NCBI GenBank assembly: GCA_963718355.1
Contig: CAVQZA010000020.1
Location: 203,447-267,446, forward strand
Direction: 5' to 3'
From: CAVQZA01 sp963718355
GTDB taxonomy: Bacteria > Actinomycetota > Thermoleophilia > Gaiellales > Gaiellaceae
DNA length: 64,000 bases
A program made the translations under genes and the position numbers. Below are positions 25,376-31,193 of the stretch, one piece after another. The notes under the pieces are model-generated. The model saw nothing but the letters and a program-made list of their open reading frames with translations, had not been told where the DNA came from and ran no database searches. Positions within the stretch are counted from its first letter, which is position 1. Every line of letters starts with the position of its first letter.

Positions 25376-25732
25376 CTGAACTCGCTCGAACAAGCCCATC
25401 GCATCGCCGCTCTCGCCCAGGAGAAGCTGGCGACAGACGTCGTGATCCTCGATATGCGGCCGGTGTGTACCTACACCGATTTCTTCGTCATCTGCACGGG
25501 ACAGAACCCGCGGCAGACCGACGCGATCCACGACGAGGTGCACACGCAGCTGAAGCGCGAAGGCCGGATCCTGCCGAAGAGCGTCGACGGCGCCCGCGAG
25601 GGCACCTGGATCATCGCCGACTACCTCGACGTCGTGCTCCACGTCTTCACCCCGGACGCACGCGCCTACTACCGGCTCGAAGAGCTGTGGGGCGACGTGC
25701 CGGCCGAGAAGATCGAAGCCGTCTCCGCGTAG
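25376..25732 (+). CDS. rsfS: Ribosomal silencing factor RsfS
   Basis: RsfS binds L14 and blocks subunit joining in poor conditions. The full domain starts LNSLEQAHRIAALAQEKLATDVVILDMRPVCTYTDFFVICTG and is about 118 residues, the family's size. The problem is the start. An in-frame TGA lies at 25367-25369, and the only possible start before the conserved helix is CTG at 25376; the first canonical codon, GTG 25442, would remove 22 conserved residues. AGAGGA (25358-25363) lies 12 bases upstream of the CTG. CTG initiation is therefore inferred. Confidence 0.88.
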   Translation: MNSLEQAHRIAALAQEKLATDVVILDMRPVCTYTDFFVICTGQNPRQTDAIHDEVHTQLKREGRILPKSVDGAREGTWIIADYLDVVLHVFTPDARAYYRLEELWGDVPAEKIEAVSA

Positions 25733-25738
25733 GCGCGC

Positions 25739-25744
25739 TACACT
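25739..25744 (+). promoter_or_regulatory. -10 element for tRNA-Ala(GGC)
   Basis: TACACT, identical to the rplU -10, ends 11 bases before the mature tRNA. It sits just after the rsfS stop codon. Confidence 0.5.
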
Positions 25745-25755
25745 TCCTCCGCTCT

Positions 25756-25828
25756 GGGGCCATAGCTCAGCTGGGAGAGCGTCTGGCTGGCAGCCAGAAG
25801 GTCGCCGGTTCGAGCCCGGCTGGCTCCA
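25756..25828 (+). tRNA. tRNA-Ala (anticodon GGC)
   Basis: Acceptor stem GGGGCCA (25756-25762) with TGGCTCC (25821-25827) and discriminator A25828. Anticodon stem TCTGG/CCAGA encloses CTGGCAG, anticodon GGC at 25789-25791, reading GCC. The acceptor contains a G-U pair at the third position (G25758-T25825), the classical tRNA-Ala identity element. T arm GCCGG-TTCGAGC-CCGGC intact. CCA not encoded. Confidence 0.95.
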
Positions 25829-25830
25829 CT

Positions 25831-25858
25831 GAAGGCCCGCTTGCGGGCCTTCGTTTTT
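25831..25858 (+). terminator. Rho-independent terminator after tRNA-Ala
   Basis: GAAGGCCCG, loop CTTG, CGGGCCTTC, then G and TTTTT: a 9-bp stem and U5 tract directly behind the tRNA. The best intrinsic terminator in the window. Confidence 0.88.
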
Positions 25859-25869
25859 CCCTTCAAAGG

Positions 25870-26982
25870 GTGAGGCAAGGCATCTGAGCTCTTCCTCCCG
25901 CTCGTCATCGCGCTCTGCCTGGTCCCGGGCGCTGCCGCGCGGACCTCGCACACCGAGAACGGGATCGCCACGGCGGTCGCGACCGAGCTCGCGAAGGCGG
26001 GCGCGAAGGCCGCGATCGCGCAGTTCGCGCCCGACATCTCGAAGCACATCGACCCCACGAGCGCGGCGCTCACGCAGATCAGCGAGCAGCTGAAGCAGCT
26101 CGACCTGAAGCTCACCGCACATCAGGCCGCGATGGAGCAGCACCTCAACTGCGTGATCCAGAAGACCGAGCTGACCGGCAGTCTCGCCTCCGCCCAGGTG
26201 CACCTGCGTGCGCTCGCCGATGTGGGCGGGATCGCGAAGCAGGAGGAACGCGACAAGGCGCTGGCCGCGATCAGGGCCGACTACCTCCTGCTCGGCACGC
26301 AGCAGCTGCACCTCCACAAGGCGATCTACGGGAACGACCAGACGCTGATCGCGTGCGCGAGGCATATCGAGACGCAGCAGAAGCCGTTCCTCACCTCGGA
26401 GCTCGCGCCGACCGTCCGCGACTTCTACGCCGCGTACGAGTCGGCCGCGCTCAGCCTTCTGACCGTCCGCCTGAACCTGATGAACGACGGCGCCGCGAGC
26501 GAGGCGACGGCGACCCAGACCGTGCACGAGGTGCTCGGCTGGATCACGCAGGAGCGGGCGCAGATCAAGCCGGCGCTGCCGAGCACGGAGTCGTATTACA
26601 TCCCGGACGACCTCGTCTTCAAGACCAGGGTCGCGGCGAACGGCCTGCATGACCTCTAGGCCAACGATCTCTTCAAGCAAGGCTGGTACGCGAGCATCCG
26701 CGGCGCCCCGGGCTGCGAGCACATCAAGCGGATCGCCGTTGCGACCGGAGTGCCCGAGTCACGGCAGCGAGCCGAGCTGGCACGGCGGAACATCCTCCAG
26801 ATGCCGCGCTACGTCTATTGCTACGACGATCACCACACGCTGTACGCGTACGACTTCGACCTGTTCCGCTACGACAGCGCGGCACACATCCAGGTGTACG
26901 TGACGACGACATCGGCACCGTGCTCGCCCATCCGTCGGCGGGCGTGCTCAACCTCTCGCAGTACTCGTACCTGCTCAGCTGA
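25870..26982 (+). pseudogene. Decayed gene for a secreted coiled-coil protein
   Basis: A coherent protein of about 370 residues can be read only by crossing three lesions. (1) The likely start GTG 25870 (MRQG) is out of frame with the signal-peptide-like ELFLPLVIALCLVPGAAA, implying a one-base indel near 25883; the main frame has no canonical start. (2) An in-frame TAG at 26657-26659 splits RVAANGLHDL from ANDLFKQGWYASIRGAPGCE. (3) A one-base loss near 26901 shifts QVYV into DDDIGTVLAHPSAGVLNLSQ, which ends at TGA 26982. The mature part has a coiled-coil helix (SAALTQISEQLKQLDLKLTA) and paired cysteines. Family unknown. The intact piece 26132-26659 might still be called as an ORF. Confidence 0.75.
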
Positions 26983-27769
26983 CGGTGAGCGTCGCGCACG
27001 ACTGCGCGCTCTTGTTGCCGTTCGGGTCGGTCGCCTGCGCGCAGTACCGGTAGAGACCTCTCGCGAGCCGCGCCGGCACCTTCCAGCTCAGCGTGTAGAT
27101 CGCGTTCGGATTCACGGCTCCCAGCGGCGCCTCGAGCGTCGCGAGCGTCTTGCCGTCGCGGATGTGGATGACGACGGCCACGCGGCCGCTGTCGTCGAAC
27201 CCGGCGTAGGTGAGCTTCGCCTCCGTGCCGCGCCTCGCCTTCGCCGGGAACACGAAGACGGTCGGCGCGAGCGTGTCCCTGTAGTGCAGGAGCCCGGCCG
27301 AGAGCAGCTGGCCGACTGCGGAGCCCGCTGCCTTCGCGAGGTCGTCGGGGCTCGAGCCCGCGATCGTCACCTTCTTCAGCACGGCGTCGGCGGCCGCGGT
27401 CGAGGCGTTGCGCTCGTAGACCCCGAAGCCGCCCGGCATCACGACGAGCAGAGTGGCCGCATAGGCGAGACCGAGCTCCTGCCCGAGAAACGAGGCGTAG
27501 GCGGCCGGTCTGCCGAAGAGGCTCGGCACCGAGCCCAGGTCGTTCGGAGTCGCGATCACGGCCACCTTGATGCGATCGCCTCGCTTGTAGACCGCGTCGA
27601 CCTGCTGCTGGAGCGCGCTCGCGGCGTCGCTGCTCGGCGGGGGTGCGGGGAGGAAGACGGTCTTGCTGACGAGCACGTCGCTCGCCGGATCGCCGTCGGC
27701 GAGCGCGACCGCGGCGAGCAGGAGCGCTGCTGCGGCGAGCAGAAGGACGCAGGCTGAGCGGCGATTCAC
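26975..27769 (-). CDS. Secreted protein with TPM-like and Ig-like domains
   Basis: 264 residues from GTG 27769: signal peptide (VNRRSACVLLLAAAALLLAAVALA), then an alpha/beta domain (about 35-150) with DRIKVAVIATPNDLGSVPSLFG and AATLLVVMPGGFGVY that resembles TPM-type domains, then a beta-sandwich (about 170-264: PAKARRGTEAKLTYAGFDDSG to YRYCAQATDPNGNKSAQSCATLTV) with two cysteines likely disulphide-linked. Probably cell-surface or secreted. No enzymatic residues can be pointed out. Its 3' end overlaps the pseudogene end by 8 bases, convergently. A longer frame to 28495 exists but covers the opposite-strand hydrolase and is a shadow. Confidence 0.72.
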   Translation of the reverse strand: MNRRSACVLLLAAAALLLAAVALADGDPASDVLVSKTVFLPAPPPSSDAASALQQQVDAVYKRGDRIKVAVIATPNDLGSVPSLFGRPAAYASFLGQELGLAYAATLLVVMPGGFGVYERNASTAAADAVLKKVTIAGSSPDDLAKAAGSAVGQLLSAGLLHYRDTLAPTVFVFPAKARRGTEAKLTYAGFDDSGRVAVVIHIRDGKTLATLEAPLGAVNPNAIYTLSWKVPARLARGLYRYCAQATDPNGNKSAQSCATLTVS

Positions 27770-27793
27770 ACCGGGGAAGGTAGCTTGCCACGC

Positions 27794-28432
27794 ATGCTGC
27801 TTCCGACCGGAGCCGAGCTGCGCCTCTCGGGCGGCGACGGGCCGCTTGCCGTCGTCTGCATGAACGGCGGCCAGAGCGGTGAGGTCGAGGGCACCTGGAG
27901 CGCCACGATCGAGTTCCTCGTCCGCCATCTGCGTCCCGCCTTTCCCGAGCTGCGCTTCTCCGAGCTGCGCTACCGAGTCAAGTCGTGGCGGCAGCTGCCG
28001 TGGTGCATGGAGGATGCGCGGGCGGCGATCGCGGCGACCGCCGGCGAGCGGACGCTGCTGATCGGCTTCTCGATGGGCGGAGCGGTCGCGATCGGCGTCG
28101 CGGACGAGCCGTCGGTCGAGACCGTGGTCGGGCTCGCACCGTGGATTCCCGAGCGGCTCGACGTCGAGCCGATGCGCGGCCGCCGTCTGGCCGTGTTCCA
28201 GGGCGCACTCGACCGCGCGCTGCCCGGCGTTCCGGGCGTCGCGCCGAGTCTCTCGCGCGCCGGCTTCGAGCGGGTGCGCGCCCTCGGCGTCGAGGCCGAC
28301 TACACGCTGATTCCCGGCGGCGTGCACGGGCTCGCGGTGCGGCCGTTCGGCAGGCTCGTACCATTGCCGAGGGCGCGGCGCTGGACAGAGCTCGTCGCGG
28401 CGGAGCTGGAGCGCTTTCGGTCTCCCTCGTGA
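27794..28432 (+). CDS. Alpha/beta-hydrolase fold protein
   Basis: 212 residues. The nucleophile elbow GFSMGG (Ser) is clear in TLLIGFSMGGAVAIG. Near the C-terminus GGVHGL offers the catalytic His, and the acid may be the Asp in EADYTLI. VVCMNGGQSG corresponds to the oxyanion-hole strand. It resembles dienelactone-hydrolase or KANL3/Tex30-type small hydrolases; substrate unknown. ATG 27794 is chosen; an in-frame TTG at 27785 lies 4 bases after GGGAAGG and is a real alternative. Divergent from the secreted protein, with only 24 bases between starts. Confidence 0.75.
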   Translation: MLLPTGAELRLSGGDGPLAVVCMNGGQSGEVEGTWSATIEFLVRHLRPAFPELRFSELRYRVKSWRQLPWCMEDARAAIAATAGERTLLIGFSMGGAVAIGVADEPSVETVVGLAPWIPERLDVEPMRGRRLAVFQGALDRALPGVPGVAPSLSRAGFERVRALGVEADYTLIPGGVHGLAVRPFGRLVPLPRARRWTELVAAELERFRSPS

Positions 28433-28442
28433 GAGGGATCTC

Positions 28443-28480
28443 TTTTCCACAGCCTGTTGAAAGCCCACAAGTTTTCCCCA
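28443..28480 (+). promoter_or_regulatory. DnaA-box-like cluster
   Basis: TTTTCCACA (28443-28451) fits the DnaA box consensus TTWTNCACA exactly. TTTTCCCCA (28472-28480) has one mismatch, and TGTTGAAAG between them resembles a reverse box with two mismatches. Not next to dnaA or dnaN, so more likely a DnaA-regulated or titration site than an origin, if real. Confidence 0.35.
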
Positions 28481-28528
28481 GGCAACGCGTCTCAATGGCC
28501 ATCATGGACGTCCGTCACAGCGCCCTTT

Positions 28529-28637
28529 GGGGTAGTCCGAGGCCCGGCGAAATACGCCGTTAGCAGGCTCATCCCCGGCGGGGTTACCCCGACCGAGGGA
28601 TTTTCCTCAAGCCCTTGCCCTAGCCCCCGTACGGGGG
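28529..28637 (+). ncRNA. Candidate structured 5' leader RNA
   Basis: Four local hairpins in 93 bases: CGGCG-AAATA-CGCCG (28545-28559), CGGGG-TTA-CCCCG (28579-28591), GAGG-GATTTT-CCTC (28595-28608) and CCCCC-GTAC-GGGGG (28624-28637). GGGG (28529-28532) with CCCC (28573-28576), and GAG (28539-28541) with CTC (28568-28570), can close the first hairpin into a multi-helix stem. It does not fit the consensus of the c-di-GMP-I, ydaO or cobalamin riboswitches as I know them. Confidence 0.35.
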
Positions 28638-28745
28638 AGACGAGCTGGAACACCCGCAGTACGTTCAACCACACGAGTCAGCAAGCACGCTCATCTCGCC
28701 AGTGGCACTGCAGCTTCGCGCTCTGCGGCGCGGAAGAGGACGGAG

Positions 28746-30581
28746 ATGGTCATGGCAACAGACACGTCGGTTCGTACCACGCGCGGCAGCGCCCTCTGGG
28801 GCGCTGGAAATCGCGGCGGCGAGCGCAGCTTCGGCGCGCGGCGCGGCCTCCTCATCGTTCTCGTCGGCGCCTTCGCGCTCGGCGCTCCGCTCGCCGCGTC
28901 CGCCGCGGGCGGCACTCCGAAGAATGGAACGCAGCAGGGCACGTACGTCGAGCCGGCACTCCTGAAGCAGGCGCAGGCGCACGGCAGCCAGAAGCTCCGC
29001 GTTATCATCCAGGCCGCGGCCGGCATGAACGCCGCCGCCTCGGCCTTCTCGCGCAACGGCGGCGGCGACGGCGGCAGGCTCTCGAAGCGCCTCACGCTCG
29101 TCAGCGGCGTCGCGGTCGAGCTGAAGGCGAAGTGGATCGCGCGGCTCGCGAAGGTCCCGGGCCTGGTCATCACGTCGGACGCGCCCGTGGAGTCCAGCGG
29201 CGACGCGCGGTTCAATACGCAGCTCTGGCCGTACGTCTCGGGCAACGCCCGGCTCTGGGGCAGCGCCGCCGACCCGGCTCCCGACGCGCCGACGATCGCG
29301 ATCGTCGACTCGGGCCTCGACAACAGCAACGGCGACTTCGGCGATCGCGCCTACCCGCAGGTCAACCTCAGTTCCCTGACCCCGAACGCACAGGGCGATG
29401 GCGACGGTCACGGCACGTTCGTCGCCGGGATCGCCGCGGACGGCGCGGTCAACTACACCGGCGCATCGCCGACCTCGCACATCCTCCCGATCCGGGTGAT
29501 GGACGACAACGGGCTCGCCCGAACCTCCGACGTGATCGCCGCCGCTCAGTGGATCCTGGCGAACAAGGACACGTACGACATCAAGGTCGCCAACTTCTCC
29601 CTCCACTCGTCCATCGCCACGCACTTCTTCTTCGATCCGCTCGATCGCGCGGTCGAGAAGCTCTGGTTCAACGGGATCACCGTCGTCGCGGCGGCCGGGA
29701 ACTACGGCCCCGCCGATGCGCCGAGCGGCGTCCTCTACTCGCCCGGCAACGATCCGTTCGTGATCACGGTCGGCGCCGTCGACATCGGCAGCACCGTCGG
29801 GGTCGCAGACGACTCTGTCGCGCCCTGGTCGGCCTACGGGAAGACCGAGGACGGCTTCGCCAAGCCCGAGCTCGGCGCTCCCGGCCGGTACATGGTCGGG
29901 CCGGTCTCCGACGGCACGCTCGCGCTTCAGCGTTCAGACCACCTGGTCGCGCCGGGATACATGGAGCTTTCGGGCACGTCGTTCGCGGCCCCGGTCGTCT
30001 CGGGCGCGGCCGCCCAGATCCTGGCGCTGCATCCGGACTGGTCGCCCGACCAGGTGAAGGGCGCGCTGATGCTCGCAGCCAGGCCCGTCCCGAGCCTCAC
30101 GAACTGGGAGATCGGCGTCGGTGAGGTCAAGGCCGCCAGGGCCGCGTCGGTCGAGGCTCCGCCGAACCCGAACGCAGGGCTCGACCAGTTCGTCGGCAGT
30201 GACGCGGTCGGCGGGCTCGCGTTCGATGCGCCGAGCTGGGTCGCCGCGGTCACCTCGGACGCGTCGTGGTCTGACGCGTCCTGGTCGGATGCCTCATGGT
30301 CTGACGCGTCGTGGTCTGACGCTTCGTGGTCTGACGCGTCGTGGTCTGACGCGTCGTGGTCTGATGCGTCCTGGTCCGATGCTTCGTGGTCTGACGCGTC
30401 GTGGTCTGACGCGTCCTGGTCCGACGCGTCCTGGTCCGACGCTGCCGAAAGCGAGCCGGCCGGGCCGGTCCCGCTGCTCGATGTCCATGCCGTCGCCGCC
30501 GTCCAGAGCGATCCCGACCTCGCGCTGCCGCCGCTGTCGGACACGATCGCCGCGTTCGCGAGCACGCTCTCTCCCCAGTAA
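28746..30581 (+). CDS. Secreted subtilisin-like serine protease (S8) with DASWS repeat tail
   Basis: 611 residues. Tat/Sec-like signal region with a basic head and hydrophobic core (RRGLLIVLVGAFALGAPLAASA, about residues 32-53), an inhibitor-I9-like propeptide (about 60-150), then the S8 domain. The catalytic triad is Asp188 (AIVDSGLD), His222 (GDGHGTFVAG) and Ser412 (GTSFAAPVV); oxyanion Asn in AAAGNYG. After the domain come twelve tandem five-residue units DASWS (nt 30258-30437) and a short hydrophobic/acidic end. The repeat is rich in Trp, Ser and Asp and may bind cell wall, glycan or ions; its role is not known. Preceded by the structured leader; a strong hairpin follows. Confidence 0.92.
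   Translation: MVMATDTSVRTTRGSALWGAGNRGGERSFGARRGLLIVLVGAFALGAPLAASAAGGTPKNGTQQGTYVEPALLKQAQAHGSQKLRVIIQAAAGMNAAASAFSRNGGGDGGRLSKRLTLVSGVAVELKAKWIARLAKVPGLVITSDAPVESSGDARFNTQLWPYVSGNARLWGSAADPAPDAPTIAIVDSGLDNSNGDFGDRAYPQVNLSSLTPNAQGDGDGHGTFVAGIAADGAVNYTGASPTSHILPIRVMDDNGLARTSDVIAAAQWILANKDTYDIKVANFSLHSSIATHFFFDPLDRAVEKLWFNGITVVAAAGNYGPADAPSGVLYSPGNDPFVITVGAVDIGSTVGVADDSVAPWSAYGKTEDGFAKPELGAPGRYMVGPVSDGTLALQRSDHLVAPGYMELSGTSFAAPVVSGAAAQILALHPDWSPDQVKGALMLAARPVPSLTNWEIGVGEVKAARAASVEAPPNPNAGLDQFVGSDAVGGLAFDAPSWVAAVTSDASWSDASWSDASWSDASWSDASWSDASWSDASWSDASWSDASWSDASWSDASWSDASWSDAAESEPAGPVPLLDVHAVAAVQSDPDLALPPLSDTIAAFASTLSPQ
30258..30437 (+). repeat. 12 x 15-bp tandem repeat (DASWS) in the subtilase
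   Basis: Twelve in-frame copies of GACGCGTCGTGGTCT-like units, 180 bp with no indels. Differences between units are almost all synonymous third-base changes, so the peptide is kept constant while the DNA drifts, a sign of selection on the protein repeat. Confidence 0.95.
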
Positions 30582-30602
30582 AGCCGCGCCTCTCCCGCGC
30601 CG

Positions 30603-30632
30603 GGAAGCGGCCCCTCGCCAGGGGCCGCTTCC
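30603..30632 (+). terminator. Strong hairpin after the subtilase
   Basis: GGAAGCGGCCCCT, loop CGCC, AGGGGCCGCTTCC: a perfect 13-bp stem 22 bases behind the stop codon. No T tract follows, so termination may be of the U-less actinobacterial kind or the stem may protect the mRNA 3' end. Confidence 0.7.
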
Positions 30633-30652
30633 ATGCCTAAACTGTCCCGATC

Positions 30653-30919
30653 ATGGCGTGGTGGGAGTTCGTCTTCATGATGGTCGTGCTCAAGATCCCG
30701 ATCGTCTACCTGTACTTCGTGGTCAGGTGGGCGATCCGGGCCGAGCCGGAGCCGGGCGCCGGCGGCGCCTCGGGCGAGACGGGCTGGCAAAGCGGCCCTC
30801 CGGGTTGGTGGCGTCGCTCGTCGATGCGGCCCGCAAGCCCCGGCTCGCGCGGAGGGCCGACCCGGACACCCCCGAGGCGACGCCGTGGCGCCTTCGCGCA
30901 CGGTAGAGTCGAGCGGTGA
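30653..30919 (+). CDS. Small membrane protein with basic tail (88 aa)
   Basis: One hydrophobic helix at the N-terminus (MAWWEFVFMMVVLKIPIVYLYFVVRW), then about 55 residues rich in Gly, Pro, Arg and Ser, presumably cytoplasmic and disordered. Overlaps the next gene as GTGA, which supports translation. The tail composition could also be frame shadow, so the true C-terminus is less certain than the N-terminus. No family recognised. Confidence 0.55.
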   Translation: MAWWEFVFMMVVLKIPIVYLYFVVRWAIRAEPEPGAGGASGETGWQSGPPGWWRRSSMRPASPGSRGGPTRTPPRRRRGAFAHGRVER

Positions 30920-31176
30920 CCACCGAGCCAGCTCAGCGCAGCAGTGCGGCCCAGACTGTCGCCGGCTTCCTCGCCGCATTCGCGATCTTCGTCGCGGCGA
31001 TCGGTGTCTTCTACAAGCCTCTCCGCCTCATCCTGCCGTCGATCCTGCTCGCCCTGATCGCGGTGGGAATCGGCGGCCGTTTCGCCAAGCTCGCGCAGAC
31101 CGCCGTGATCGTGTGCGTGATCTGCTTCCCGCTCGGGATGACGGTCGCGGTCGTCACGCGGCACTCGCTCTGGTAG
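30916..31176 (+). CDS. Small polytopic membrane protein (86 aa)
   Basis: Two or three hydrophobic helices (TVAGFLAAFAIFVAAIGVFY, LILPSILLALIAVGIG, TAVIVCVICFPLGMTVAVV) after a polar 13-residue head. GTG start coupled to the previous stop. It lies 17 bases before sucA, an association possibly only positional. Function unknown. Confidence 0.65.
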   Translation: MTTEPAQRSSAAQTVAGFLAAFAIFVAAIGVFYKPLRLILPSILLALIAVGIGGRFAKLAQTAVIVCVICFPLGMTVAVVTRHSLW

Positions 31177-31193
31177 CTGCTACAACCTAGGCG

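Larger units (their letters stand above)
28433..28745 (+). promoter_or_regulatory. 313-bp non-coding region upstream of the subtilase
   Basis: No ORF with coding character on either strand. It holds DnaA-box-like sites at the left, a row of stem-loops in the middle (28529-28637) and about 110 bases without marked structure before the subtilase ATG. Base composition at the left end is clearly more AT-rich than the surroundings. Probably the promoter and a long 5' leader of the subtilase gene. Confidence 0.5.

Noticed and set aside
26657..26659. Programmed TAG readthrough (pyrrolysine or recoding) in the secreted coiled-coil gene
   Set aside because: The same gene also has two frameshifts and no valid in-frame start, so decay or sequencing error explains it better.
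28443..28480. Chromosomal origin
   Set aside because: Only one perfect DnaA box, no AT-rich unwinding tract, no dnaA/dnaN/gyrB/rpmH nearby.
28529..28637. Known riboswitch (c-di-GMP-I, ydaO, cobalamin, Mn) before the subtilase
   Set aside because: The conserved single-stranded motifs of these families are missing. GGGGTTACC alone resembles part of c-di-GMP-I but the GACGCAAAGCC strand is absent.
30258..30437. Regular repeat array resembling a CRISPR or minisatellite
   Set aside because: The 15-bp units are directly adjacent, in frame, without spacers, and encode DASWS; no cas genes are nearby.
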